Below are positions 27,516-36,676 of a stretch of DNA of 64,000 bases, one piece after another. Each line of letters opens with the position of its first letter. Positions within the stretch are counted from its first letter, which is position 1. The stretch is from contig NZ_KB913035.1 in NCBI RefSeq assembly GCF_000384255.1, positions 124,001-188,000 on the forward strand, read 5' to 3'. The translations under genes were made by a program, and so were the position numbers. Source of the DNA: Methylotenera mobilis 13 (GTDB lineage Bacteria; Pseudomonadota; Gammaproteobacteria; Burkholderiales; Methylophilaceae). A model generated the notes under the pieces. That model had not been told where the DNA came from, made no database searches, and saw only the letters and a program-made list of their open reading frames with translations.

Positions 27516-29411
27516 TTAAGCTGCTTTTATATCTTGAGTTTCATCATTAATACCCAGTAAATTAACATAGTCATTAGGTATCCAATAAACGTCTGTGTTA
27601 CATGCGATCTTAATAATAGGAATGCGCATCTGCTTACATAGCTTAAGCACTGCTTTTTGTGTTGAATTTTTAAGAGAAGCAATCTGACGACACTGAATCA
27701 TACTGTTATTGAAGTGGTTAAATGAATGCTCCGTTATACGAAGCCCAAACCCTTTTAGATAAGTTTTCGTGAGTAGTCCATGTTTTATCAACGCAAATAG
27801 AGTCGGGCGTTTTATTGCCAGCTCAAACTCAACTTCACTAAGAGAAACAGTGTTCTGTAGTGCTAGCTTGATATTATCAAAATAGCTTTTAACTTTACGT
27901 GCATCAAAAACCAATCCACTAGGTAAAGCACTAGCTGTTCCGATAGCTAAAATTTGGCGTTTAGAAACAGCATTTAGCCACATAGCTTTCATCTCTGATG
28001 TCACTTTAAGTCTCATTACCTGATCCAATGTTAGGTGACGCTTACTCACCAGAAATGGTACTTTAAATTGCATTCCCTGCATCAGATCACTATGCAGTCT
28101 TTCAACATCACGCTCATGAAACATATGTATTGGTGCAACAAAGTGTTTAGCCTCGTAATAACCGTGTGAACGATAGGCACGTATTACCTTTACAGGAAGA
28201 TCAAGCCGCTGGGCTACCTGCTTCAAACTGAGCCTACTTCCTGATGCAAACTCAATAGTCTGTTGTTCAGCTAAGGTCACTAGCTTGCGCGTTGCATTCA
28301 ACGCGTTAATTTCAACATTAATGACCTTATCCTCAATCATCTTTCTGAGTGTGCTGGGTTGTACGCCAAGTGTAGTTGCCAATTTTTTCATACTCATAGA
28401 CTGACCGGAATTGACTGACGAGAATTTAGGGTGAATTGAAGCTTGTCTCCATCTATGCTGACCAAATACAATGAAAGCATCGCGCATAAACTCTAATTGT
28501 TGATCTTGGTCTATATTTTTGAAGAATGACTCATAGAATGAATTGAATTGACCGCGCAGACCGCTGGCTTTTAGGTTAGCAGTTGGTGCATGCACCTCGG
28601 TCAAGTAGTCATGAAATCGATGTGGCCAATCTGAAAAAACATCAGCAGTTGTTTTCATCGCTGCAAATTCAACATCCTCTTCTGGGGCATGCTCACGGTT
28701 AAAGAGTCCAAAACGATAGATTATCGAAAGCAAGGTTTGTATCGACAGTTGCTCCATCGCTTCTTTCGGAAATCCACACGCATCCATCTGCACATGATTT
28801 AAAGGCTGATGCATCAGTTTGTCATATAACACGCCCAGTAAAGCCAACAATGAAGGATCAGTAACGCTCTCAGAAGTATTTTGTGTGAGGTCTGCGCCAC
28901 AACTGCATTTGGTTAACCCCATTCGATGCCAACTCAAAGGTCTGTGACATTCAGAACAGATAGTCACAGCTCTAACCTGATGCTTATGACAAGCCACAGC
29001 GTATTTCAACTCATGAAACCCACCCACATAGCCAAACTCACTTACACACTCCAAACATAAACTTGCGTGTTTAGAACGCGTGAACATGGATGGAATAGCA
29101 TGACCCATGACCTGCAAATAACGGCCACTATGCTTGGCATCCTGGCCGTCCAATCCTGAAGCTTTGAATTCTTCTGCTGATTTACCAAATAATACCGCCA
29201 GCTTATCAAGCGGAGGTCTTGCTGACCGCGCTTCGTTATCGTCCATACCAGCATAATGTAATATGCCTAATGGTGATTTATAGCCATTGGCTTCAGATGT
29301 CCTCAAAATAAAGCCAGGTAAAGCCTCCCCCTCTTTGGGGGAGGGTGTGATTACCAATGGCTGGATAGCTGACTCATAATTTAGCCCATGACTCTCACTA
29401 GAATGTATCAT
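27516..29411 (-). CDS. tnsD: TnsD/TniQ-family target-selection protein, core II
   Basis: 631 residues. N-terminal TniQ region (PLVITPSPKEGEALPGFILR) then zinc pattern LCLECV, VACHKHQVRAVTICSECHRP and KCSCG at about 128-190. C-terminal half has several HTH-like segments (KLATTLGVQPSTLRKMI; LKQVAQRLDLPVKVIRAYRS; LDQVMRLKVTSEMKAMWL). Expected to read the 3' end of nrdJb and place element B 25 bp beyond its stop. Start overlaps the tnsC stop. Paralogous in layout, but diverged in sequence, from core I TnsD. Confidence 0.92.
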   Translation of the reverse strand: MIHSSESHGLNYESAIQPLVITPSPKEGEALPGFILRTSEANGYKSPLGILHYAGMDDNEARSARPPLDKLAVLFGKSAEEFKASGLDGQDAKHSGRYLQVMGHAIPSMFTRSKHASLCLECVSEFGYVGGFHELKYAVACHKHQVRAVTICSECHRPLSWHRMGLTKCSCGADLTQNTSESVTDPSLLALLGVLYDKLMHQPLNHVQMDACGFPKEAMEQLSIQTLLSIIYRFGLFNREHAPEEDVEFAAMKTTADVFSDWPHRFHDYLTEVHAPTANLKASGLRGQFNSFYESFFKNIDQDQQLEFMRDAFIVFGQHRWRQASIHPKFSSVNSGQSMSMKKLATTLGVQPSTLRKMIEDKVINVEINALNATRKLVTLAEQQTIEFASGSRLSLKQVAQRLDLPVKVIRAYRSHGYYEAKHFVAPIHMFHERDVERLHSDLMQGMQFKVPFLVSKRHLTLDQVMRLKVTSEMKAMWLNAVSKRQILAIGTASALPSGLVFDARKVKSYFDNIKLALQNTVSLSEVEFELAIKRPTLFALIKHGLLTKTYLKGFGLRITEHSFNHFNNSMIQCRQIASLKNSTQKAVLKLCKQMRIPIIKIACNTDVYWIPNDYVNLLGINDETQDIKAA

Positions 29412-30421
29412 CGCGCGAGCACCTCCGCTGCACTGATGTCCTTGGCTTTTGATCGGCTGGCTCGTGGTTTAATAGGCTCAGGACTTGCTGTCCCAATGAG
29501 TTGCACTGCTTCTAGCAAGTGTTCCGTAGGAACCATATCAAACTCAGGCCAGAATGGATTGGTCATTGGTGCAACCTCATCTACCCACACTGCCTCTTCA
29601 TAAGCGTTAGCCAGATCTTCTAACGTAATGCTGGACTGATCACTCATTTGTGCATTCAAGCATGCTTGATGCAGAACCTTGGCTACATAACCGATCAATC
29701 CTCCGGTTGCACAGTAAAATCTGAAAGCCATTTCATCAGAAGCCAAATCAGGAAAATGATAAAGACTTAAGCCTGCTTGGAAAGACTCTAAACATGCAAT
29801 AAATTGTTCTCTCGAGTCTTCGTTTTCCCAATCAAATCGTGACATACGGATAGGTGCTAAGAAGCGGCCACGCAATTGCTGGTTCTGATTAATGACAGCC
29901 ATGCAATCAGGCAGACCAGCGACTATCAGCATCAATCCAGAACGATCCACGAAGATCTTTAACCAATCTGACAAGTAGTGTTGCACCTTATGAGACACCT
30001 TGTCATAGAAGTGTTGAAACTCATCAATGATTATCGTATGTGTTTTAGTGTGCTTGAGTAAGGTATATAAGCGTTCTGTCTTTTCGTTTTCTGACTCTCG
30101 TTTGTGCCATAACTTATCACCAATCTCCCTTAACAATATTTCAACCAGCGCTTTTACTGTAGGTTTTGATGGCGTTCTGATACTCAGTACTGGCACCACC
30201 AAGCCTTCGGTAGTACGATATTTTTTATACTCCTTAGTGATGTACTCTAACAAACGTGATTTACCAGTACGCGCTTCGCCTACTACGGCAATGCAAGTGG
30301 GCTCTTGGTAATGTTGTGCAGCGATTAAATGCGTATCGATACGTAATTTCGCTTTTTGAAACATATCATGTGGTACCAGTATTTGATCCACAGTGGTTGG
30401 AATGTAAGTCGTTTTATTCAT
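29408..30421 (-). CDS. tnsC: TnsC/TniB AAA+ transposition regulator, core II
   Basis: 337 residues from ATG at 30421 (GAGGG upstream; an alternative start lies at 30436). Walker A GEARTGKS near residues 48-55 and Walker B TIIIDEFQHF near 129-138 are intact. It links target choice by TnsD to TnsAB. It overlaps tnsD by 4 bp; tnsB ends 26 bp upstream. Confidence 0.94.
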   Translation of the reverse strand: MNKTTYIPTTVDQILVPHDMFQKAKLRIDTHLIAAQHYQEPTCIAVVGEARTGKSRLLEYITKEYKKYRTTEGLVVPVLSIRTPSKPTVKALVEILLREIGDKLWHKRESENEKTERLYTLLKHTKTHTIIIDEFQHFYDKVSHKVQHYLSDWLKIFVDRSGLMLIVAGLPDCMAVINQNQQLRGRFLAPIRMSRFDWENEDSREQFIACLESFQAGLSLYHFPDLASDEMAFRFYCATGGLIGYVAKVLHQACLNAQMSDQSSITLEDLANAYEEAVWVDEVAPMTNPFWPEFDMVPTEHLLEAVQLIGTASPEPIKPRASRSKAKDISAAEVLAR

Positions 30422-30447
30422 GATGTGTACCCTCAATATTGTTGATT

Positions 30448-32445
30448 TCAGTATGCGCGTTGGTCGATAACCGGTGCATAGCTAGGGCGGACCTTAGTAA
30501 CGACAGGTTTATCTGGACTCACTGGAGCTACTGGTCGCTTACTGACAACGTTTGCGACTTTTTTAGGCGTCGATTTGGCAGCAGATTGCTGATTGGTATC
30601 CTTATATCTAGCGACCCTTGCGTTAGATTTCCTGCGTTTCAGATTTAAGTCTTTTTCAACAATCTCACGAATTTCGGTCTTAGCTAGGGCGTAGCTGTAA
30701 ACGTCTACTTTGTTGAAATGCTTTTTAGCGTAATCACGACAGATCTTGTGTAGCCACAAGGTTGTACCTTTAGCGTAATCTTGATCAAGTGCAGGCACCT
30801 CAATATATCCTTGATGATCCTTTAAGATGACATATAGATGACCAATATCGGCTTCATCCACACGGATATCTACTGTTAAGGGATCGCCATATTGACGTCT
30901 GAGATTCATCAACTCAGGAGAGTTATAGAGTAGGTTATTAATCTCAATGCCTTTGTGAGTGACTTTCTTATTTTCAACCGTCTTACCCAATAACATATCC
31001 ATCTCTGCTGGGTTATGGGCCAAAGCGATATCCTCAGGATGGACGCTACTGGTCCATACTACGGCTGGTGTTTGGTTATCTAGACTACGGTGTGGCTTTT
31101 GGTGATAGTAGTCAGCAATCCATTTATGGATGATTCGTCGTAATGTACTTAAAGTCACCACTGCATGCTTGGCAGGATCGTAATCATCCTTTTCAAAAAT
31201 ATTACTAAAGGTAGTGCCAGCTATCCCGTGACTGACGCCATCATTAATCGTACGATTGAATCGCTCTATCTTGCCTTTAAACCAAGGTGTTTTACGCGGC
31301 GTGTAAACAATCTCCACACCGAAAGCGAAGCATGCTTTTTCTAAACTGATACTGTGAAATTCCAATCCATTATCTACAAACAACTGTTCCATTACCCCAT
31401 GCGCATCCCAAGTATTTCTAATGTCAGGGAATTGCTCCTGCAGGTTAGTTTTAGGTAGGAAAGCATGCTTCAAGCACTTACCCACAGTAAGATAGCTAGG
31501 AGGTTCAAATCCTATGTAAATACCAAGGATGCAACGCGTATGACTATCAATACAGATGGTGAGCCAAGGCCTACCTAATGGCATATGTGACTCGTCATCA
31601 ATCACGAATAAATCGAGCTGAGTATGGTCGATCTGTGCAGACTCTAGTGCTTTCTTTGTGACTAGATGTTTTAGTTTGCTACGATATAAACGATTGGCAG
31701 CAATACGCCCATATCTTGCTGCGCATCGATCAAAAGCAGGGATTAAACCAATAAGCCTTGTGATGAGTCGTCTAGTTGGGATGGCTAGCTGATCTGACTT
31801 GATACGTTGTTTATTCTCTCGTGTCACCATCACGACAGCTTCTTCGGTTGTATCTTGTATTGTCTTACGTTCGCGCTGAAGATAAATCCTATCAATACAA
31901 TCTGAAACGATATGCATGACTTCTGTATCGTAACGATCATTTCGATTGCCTTTATGATGGTGTGCATCAACTAGCGCAAATGCGTCTTTACCATTGGTCA
32001 GATATTTCTTTTTCCACCTAGAGACAGTGATCCAATTTGGTTCTTTATCTACATCTGTCTCACTCTTATCTTTGTTCAGCGTCTTCCATACCTCATGAAT
32101 CGCTGTTTTCATCAACGCTGCCGTGCATGGTAAATGCTCAACCGCCTTGACATACATACGCCTAATTTTGGCTTTTTCCCATTCGGATTCTTCTGTTTGG
32201 TGACTAATCTTTTTTGATTTCTCTTTAAAATCCTCTTTGGATTTAGCTGCTTTATCAGCATCTTCCATAAATACTAATTTACCCTCACTATAGTGCTGTT
32301 GAAGTGCCTGGATACCGAACTCATGAATTCTGCCAGTCCTTACTTCTTGTGCCTGCCAAACGCCTGCTGTGATCTCTTGATTTAATTGATACTCACGTCC
32401 ATCCATATCAAAAGATGTATTTTTACAAAAATATGCAATTGCCAT
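30448..32445 (-). CDS. tnsB: TnsB DDE transposase, core II
   Basis: 665 residues. DD(35)E triad visible: D273 (AQIDHTQLDL), D358 (LFVDNGLEFHS), E394 (WFKGKIERFNRT). The C-terminal tail is basic (LKRRKSNARVAR...). It would bind the CATAAG boxes at the element ends and join 3' ends to target. About the same length as core I TnsB but clearly diverged. Confidence 0.95.
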   Translation of the reverse strand: MAIAYFCKNTSFDMDGREYQLNQEITAGVWQAQEVRTGRIHEFGIQALQQHYSEGKLVFMEDADKAAKSKEDFKEKSKKISHQTEESEWEKAKIRRMYVKAVEHLPCTAALMKTAIHEVWKTLNKDKSETDVDKEPNWITVSRWKKKYLTNGKDAFALVDAHHHKGNRNDRYDTEVMHIVSDCIDRIYLQRERKTIQDTTEEAVVMVTRENKQRIKSDQLAIPTRRLITRLIGLIPAFDRCAARYGRIAANRLYRSKLKHLVTKKALESAQIDHTQLDLFVIDDESHMPLGRPWLTICIDSHTRCILGIYIGFEPPSYLTVGKCLKHAFLPKTNLQEQFPDIRNTWDAHGVMEQLFVDNGLEFHSISLEKACFAFGVEIVYTPRKTPWFKGKIERFNRTINDGVSHGIAGTTFSNIFEKDDYDPAKHAVVTLSTLRRIIHKWIADYYHQKPHRSLDNQTPAVVWTSSVHPEDIALAHNPAEMDMLLGKTVENKKVTHKGIEINNLLYNSPELMNLRRQYGDPLTVDIRVDEADIGHLYVILKDHQGYIEVPALDQDYAKGTTLWLHKICRDYAKKHFNKVDVYSYALAKTEIREIVEKDLNLKRRKSNARVARYKDTNQQSAAKSTPKKVANVVSKRPVAPVSPDKPVVTKVRPSYAPVIDQRAY

Positions 32446-32454
32446 GATTTGCTC

Positions 32455-33135
32455 CTAACGTGATGAATTAAAGTGGCTATGGATTGAAGTGGCAGAATTG
32501 ATTGGTTGATTGAAATCGATACTTAGCTTACCTTCGAGTATTAATCGACTGACATTTCGCAATATTTGTGGGGATTTCTGTTCAAATACTCCCCAAGACA
32601 TGACTGGCTCATCTAGGAATAAGCGTCTGATAAGCTCTTGTTCAAGAAGAGAGATAGGTTGACGACCAAGCTTGTTTAATCGCTTGATGTTATCAAGTCG
32701 AGGCTGCTTCGCCAGTATTTCTGCAAACACCACGCGATAGCCATATCCGTATTCTGGTAAAGTTTGCGTTAAATATGCTGTCCGCTCAGACACTTCAGGA
32801 CTATTAGCATCACTCTCAGTTTTGACTTCCCATAACTCACGTCGATTCGCATCTATCACCATAAAGTCAGGATAGTGACGTCGCTTAGCACCGTTTAATG
32901 TGAAAATGATTTCACAAGGTTGCTCACAATAAGAAATGACATTTGGTGTCGCATCAAGGACGCGCATCGCATTACCTTCATGTACTGATTCCCACTGCAT
33001 CATGCGTTGCATTTTCCAGCTAGGATACTTGCCAGTATTGCGCGCATTAGAACGTTTAACTACTTTGCGACTGCGGATTTTTCCATCTTTTGGGAAGATA
33101 ATTTGTATCATTGGTACTGCTGTTAATTGACTCAT
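32455..33135 (-). CDS. tnsA: TnsA endonuclease, core II
   Basis: 226 residues. Catalytic set E49/E53 (QWESVHEGN), D90 (RHYPDFMVI) and E103-x-K105 (LWEVKTE). Shorter than core I TnsA because the N-terminal extension is missing. First gene of tnsABCD; ATG at 33135 with TTAGGAG upstream. Presence of TnsA implies cut-and-paste rather than replicative transposition. Confidence 0.93.
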   Translation of the reverse strand: MSQLTAVPMIQIIFPKDGKIRSRKVVKRSNARNTGKYPSWKMQRMMQWESVHEGNAMRVLDATPNVISYCEQPCEIIFTLNGAKRRHYPDFMVIDANRRELWEVKTESDANSPEVSERTAYLTQTLPEYGYGYRVVFAEILAKQPRLDNIKRLNKLGRQPISLLEQELIRRLFLDEPVMSWGVFEQKSPQILRNVSRLILEGKLSIDFNQPINSATSIHSHFNSSR

Positions 33136-33337
33136 TGTTAACTCCTAATTTGCATCAATCGGAGTAACTCAGAAATTTAGGCGTAGGGAGTCCTTTCTTG
33201 CCAGTCAGTGCTTTCTGCTGATTGGAAAGTTAGGCTGCAAGGGTGCCAAGACAATAGTCTTAAATTTGACAAAATACGTTGTTGTCGTAGAATGTACTTA
33301 ACTAGTTGGACGCTAGTAAATTAAGTCACACTCATTA

Positions 33338-33366
33338 GACTCAAGTGCATTTCGCTTGGGTCTTTT
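33338..33366 (+). terminator. Terminator-like hairpin
   Basis: Stem GACTCAAG / CTTGGGTC (one G-T pair) with a nine-base loop, followed by TTTT. There is no plus-strand gene just upstream, so its target is unclear; it may insulate the tns promoter region. Confidence 0.4.
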
Positions 33367-33686
33367 GCATTTTTAAGCAGCCTTATAATTTAGGCCGCTT
33401 TACTCTATAAGCTTCTTTTCTTCGGTACTTCCTTTCAAAAATGGCAGTTTTAAGACTGCCGCCTAATCAAACTACTCATCACAAAATATGTTTCTGAGTA
33501 ATCTGAAAATCAAATTATCATAGTTTTTAAATCGCGCAACTTTTGCTATAGCAATAACAATTAATCCATTTTCAATAAAAATGCAATCACTAATTTTTAT
33601 TAACATTATGATTTATATAGATAAATTTTAACCATCAGTTAATTTACGAACTGCTAGTTACAAATTCTTGGTTTGGAAAATGAGAA

Positions 33687-33706
33687 AAGCCGCTAATTAG
33701 CGGCTT
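33687..33706. terminator. 20-bp palindromic hairpin, terminator-like
   Basis: AAGCCGCTAATTAGCGGCTT is a perfect palindrome with A-rich sequence before and AATTTG after. It could terminate on the minus strand (LysR side reading leftward) or be a protein-binding site. Confidence 0.45.
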
Positions 33707-33739
33707 AATTTGACAAAATAAATTTATATGATTGATTAG

Positions 33740-33776
33740 TGCAGTTCATAACTACTAGTTAATGATGAATAGTTCA
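33740..33776. repeat. ACTAGT-centred repeats
   Basis: Two similar segments, AGTTCATAACTACTAGTTA and AGTTCACTACTAGTGGTGA, sit about 25 bp apart. A weaker relative (GAACTGCTAGTT) lies near 33646. They look like binding sites for one protein. They do not match the CATAAG boxes of the element ends. Confidence 0.4.
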
Positions 33777-33884
33777 CTACTAGTGGTGACACTCAGAAGT
33801 AATACTAATAACATTCAATTACTGACTTGATGAAAGGCAGATTGCGGCCCACAGCGGACATTCATATTGTAGATTTAGCAGAGC

Positions 33885-34811
33885 CTAGTTTTGAAACTGA
33901 CCTGGAAAAGGAATCACGAGATTTTTTTCTAAAAACTCAATGAGAACTTTCGTTTTAGTCGGTAAATGTCTACGGGAAGGATAAACTGCATATAACGTTT
34001 GGTCTCTTCCTGGTGCAAATTCTGGTAAGGCTAGAACGAGTTCACCCGCTTGCAGCTCTCTATGCGCTTGCCAATAGCAAATCATACCGAGACCTAGACT
34101 ATCTTTAACCGCCTCTATTAAAGCTTCGCTATAGTTTGTTTGAAAAGTGCCACTCACGCGCTGATGTATGATTTTTCCACCAGCTTTAAATTCCCAGTTG
34201 TAATTTTCGTTTAAAACAATGCAGTTATGATTGGCCAAGTCTGCAGGTGCAGTCAAAGGCGGAGCTTTGGTAAGATATTCTTTGGTGGTACAGAGCACTT
34301 CGGGCGACGGGCCTAACTTTTTTGCTACCAGCGTAGAATCGCTCATTTGGGTGCCACGAATAGCCAAGTCTATTCCTTCCGCCACAATATCCAGCACTTT
34401 GTCTGAAAGCTCAAAGCTAATTTTTATTTTTGGGTATTGCTTCAGAAATTTCAGCATCAAAGGCGTTAAATAAAGGCGGGCAAAAGAGGCTGATGCTGTG
34501 ATGCGAATTAACCCTGCGGGCTCAGTTTTTTCGCCCCAATCCATTTCATAATCATCGACTGTTTCTAATAAATGCTGCGCTTGTGAATATAGTCGATGCC
34601 CCTCATCCGTGTGCTGGATAGTTCGGGTAGTTCTATGAAATAAGCGTACGCCGAAATCCTTTTCGATTTGTGTTAATCGTTTACTGATTACCCCTGGTGT
34701 AGTCCGGTTTAATCCAGCGACTAAGGTTAAGCTTTTTTTCTCAAATATTTGTACAAATATCCGCAAATCATCTAAAGAATTAAACAAGTTGACTCCACCT
34801 ATTATTTCCAA
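33885..34811 (-). CDS. LysR-family transcriptional regulator
   Basis: 308 residues. N-terminal winged HTH (LDDLRIFVQIFEKKSLTLVA, then GVISKRLTQIEKDFGVRLFHR) and a substrate-binding domain (about 95-300). It is divergent from the operon at 34895-35946 with 83 bp between, the usual LysR arrangement, so it probably controls that pair in response to a small ligand. Confidence 0.93.
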   Translation of the reverse strand: MEIIGGVNLFNSLDDLRIFVQIFEKKSLTLVAGLNRTTPGVISKRLTQIEKDFGVRLFHRTTRTIQHTDEGHRLYSQAQHLLETVDDYEMDWGEKTEPAGLIRITASASFARLYLTPLMLKFLKQYPKIKISFELSDKVLDIVAEGIDLAIRGTQMSDSTLVAKKLGPSPEVLCTTKEYLTKAPPLTAPADLANHNCIVLNENYNWEFKAGGKIIHQRVSGTFQTNYSEALIEAVKDSLGLGMICYWQAHRELQAGELVLALPEFAPGRDQTLYAVYPSRRHLPTKTKVLIEFLEKNLVIPFPGQFQN

Positions 34812-34894
34812 AAAAGCACAAATAATATTCTATAACGAGCATTTATTCCAATATAAAAACAAGTCATCATGGCGTCTAACTTGAGGAGATCCAT

Positions 34895-35263
34895 ATGTCA
34901 GTGACCAACATGAGTGATTACGAAGCCATTACTAGACTAGTTCAGCATTATATTGATGGTGCGGTTTCTGGAAAGGGAAGTGATATGAAACCTGCCTTCC
35001 ACGACGATACCACAATTTTTGGTTATGTTGGGCCGGACTTATTTGCAGGCCCGATTCAAGGTCTTTACGATTGGAACGATGAAAACGGACCAGCCAAGGG
35101 TTTAATTTTTCGTATTGCGAGTATTGATATTGTCGATACCATCGCAAGTGTGCGCGTAGAAACAGATAATTGGACCGGACATCGATTTACAGATTTTTTT
35201 AACGTCTTGAAGTTAGACGGAGAGTGGAAAATCATGAATAAGATATTTCATTTACACCAGTAA
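34895..35263 (+). CDS. NTF2-like / putative lumazine-binding family protein
   Basis: 122 residues, one cone-shaped alpha+beta barrel of the SnoaL/Lumazine_bd_2 type: ITRLVQHYIDGAVSGKGSDM, MKPAFHDDTTIFGY, FTDFFNVLKLDGEWKIMNKIFH. Such proteins bind or isomerise small aromatic or cofactor-like ligands. AGGAG ribosome site. It lies 29 bp before the PNPOx-like gene, suggesting joint function. Confidence 0.8.
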   Translation: MSVTNMSDYEAITRLVQHYIDGAVSGKGSDMKPAFHDDTTIFGYVGPDLFAGPIQGLYDWNDENGPAKGLIFRIASIDIVDTIASVRVETDNWTGHRFTDFFNVLKLDGEWKIMNKIFHLHQ

Positions 35264-35292
35264 TTTCCCAACATACAAACCCGGAGGCAATT

Positions 35293-35946
35293 ATGGCATC
35301 GTTATACTCACCAGAACATCGTGCATTACAAGAGGAATTTAATACAACGAAATTAGCCGATTTATTGGATAACGGTTGGATACACGAAAAGATTTCCGAG
35401 GATGAAAAGAATTTCATTAGTAGTCGCGATATGTTTTTTCTTTCAACTGTTGACCCTCATGGTATGCCCACGGTTTCTTATAAAGGTGGACCAACGGGAT
35501 TCGTAAAAGTGTTAGATGAGAGTACTTTGGTATTCCCCGGCTTTGACGGCAACGGAATGTTTTATTCAGTTGGTAACATTGAAGCGCAACATAAGGTTGG
35601 CATGCTTTTTATAGATTTTGAAACACCGCATAGAGTCCGTGTACAGGGCACAGCAAAGTTAATAAGAAAACATGAACTGATGGAGGAGTACACAGAAGCC
35701 AAATACTTAATCATGATCAGCGTCACTAAAATCTGGGTAAATTGTCCACGCTATATTCATAAATACAAAAAAATCGACCAATCCAAATATGTACCTGAGC
35801 CTTGCAAGGTTACTCCCATACCCACATGGAAGCGTCTGGATATTGTGCAGGATGCAATAACTCCTGAAGAAAAAGCGATCGCTGAATCACAAGGGCTTGT
35901 AGACATTAATGAATACGAAGCGAAGGTGAAACGTGGGGAAGGTTAA
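35293..35946 (+). CDS. Pyridoxamine-5'-phosphate-oxidase-family flavoprotein
   Basis: 217 residues. Split-barrel FMN-binding fold: FFLSTVDPHGMPTVSYKGG, LVFPGFDGNGMFYSVGNI, VGMLFIDFETPHRVRVQGTA. The family includes FMN- or F420-dependent reductases acting on varied substrates, and the extended C-terminus (CKVTPIPTWKRLDIVQ) marks the DUF-type general PNPOx branch rather than true PdxH. Probably co-transcribed with the NTF2-like gene under LysR control. Confidence 0.85.
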   Translation: MASLYSPEHRALQEEFNTTKLADLLDNGWIHEKISEDEKNFISSRDMFFLSTVDPHGMPTVSYKGGPTGFVKVLDESTLVFPGFDGNGMFYSVGNIEAQHKVGMLFIDFETPHRVRVQGTAKLIRKHELMEEYTEAKYLIMISVTKIWVNCPRYIHKYKKIDQSKYVPEPCKVTPIPTWKRLDIVQDAITPEEKAIAESQGLVDINEYEAKVKRGEG

Positions 35947-36217
35947 TATTTTGAACAGCTGTGAATAAAGTGCATGACTGCTTTGGGCCGATAGATGAAA
36001 GCTAAAAACCTTAACTTAACGGCAGCTTTGTCCCCCTAATATGCCGAAGACGTATCAATCCGCAAAGCGGACTACCAAAACTCAAACTTTGTGGACTTTT
36101 AGGAAGAGTGGACAGAATCTTGGTGCTTTACAACTTTTTACAACAGACAAACTAAACCCGCTCAAAGATGGTCGGGTTTATCATTTAACTGAATGCAGCA
36201 CTAGTCTCTTGAGGAGT
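35947..36217. other. Intergenic region with hairpin and dispersed motif
   Basis: Contains one copy of the dispersed motif (35974-35996, TGACTGCTTTGGGCCGATAG), a TCCGC-AAA-GCGGA hairpin near 36058, and a stem AAACCCG/CGGGTTT (36154-36179) that could terminate both convergent genes. No gene is supported. Confidence 0.4.
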
Positions 36218-36676
36218 TTAATTGCCGGCGTTCCAAATGTGAGTGCGAGCTACCCACTTACCATTTGTATCTTTCTTAAAAACACTAGTCGTAATGCCGC
36301 TGTAAGTGACTGTTATACCATCCTTTTCAGCACCACTTGCGCTCCACTTTGCGACCTGATAAAGCGTTTTATCATCACCATCAACGGTGACTATTTCCAA
36401 TTTATGATTCTTCAAACCTGCTTCAAAAAAACTTTTAAATAAATTCTGAATCTCTGCACGTCCAGTCAGAACTTTGCCGTTGCCTGGGGAAAGTACAGCG
36501 TTTTCTGCATATAAACTCGCAAGTGAACTCGCATCTGAATTATTAAAGGCTTTATTCCAAGTATTGTTTAATGACTCTACCGTTGTTTTGGCAGTCATTT
36601 CTTCAGCAAACGCAATACTTGTTGTTACAAGGCTAAAAGTTATTATCGCGAGTGTGTTTTTAATCAGTGATTTCAT
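36218..36676 (-). CDS. Exported SnoaL-like (DUF4440/SgcJ) protein
   Basis: 152 residues. Signal peptide 1-24 (TLAIITFSLVTTSIAFAEE). The mature part is an NTF2/SnoaL-like fold (TVESLNNTWNKAFNNSDASS, LASLYAENAVLSPGNGKVLTG, KWVARTHIWN). A periplasmic ligand-binding or isomerase role is possible; substrate unknown. Transcribed alone toward the PNPOx gene. Confidence 0.8.
   Translation of the reverse strand: MKSLIKNTLAIITFSLVTTSIAFAEEMTAKTTVESLNNTWNKAFNNSDASSLASLYAENAVLSPGNGKVLTGRAEIQNLFKSFFEAGLKNHKLEIVTVDGDDKTLYQVAKWSASGAEKDGITVTYSGITTSVFKKDTNGKWVARTHIWNAGN

Larger units (their letters stand above)
33136..33884. other. Long gene-free region upstream of tnsA-II
   Basis: About 750 bp, AT-rich, no gene found. 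It holds a terminator-like hairpin at 33338-33366, a GGCAGT/ACTGCC hairpin (33443-33460), a 20-bp palindrome at 33687-33706, two copies of TTTGACAAAATA (near 33268 and 33709), and ACTAGT-centred repeats near 33750-33772 with a related GCTAGTT copy near 33650. The promoter of the tns operon is probably here. One copy of the dispersed GGGCCG motif lies at 33841-33860. Confidence 0.4.

Noticed and set aside
27356..33776. TGTCACC at 27356 and its inverted copy ending at 33776 as ends of a small transposon around core II
   Set aside because: Only seven bases match, the flanking five bases differ (CTAGG versus CTCAG), and the inner repeats are not shared. The CATAAG ends with a perfect AACAA duplication fit better.
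36041..36442. A 133-codon plus-strand frame
   Set aside because: It lies antisense to the exported SnoaL-like gene and shows no family pattern or ribosome site.
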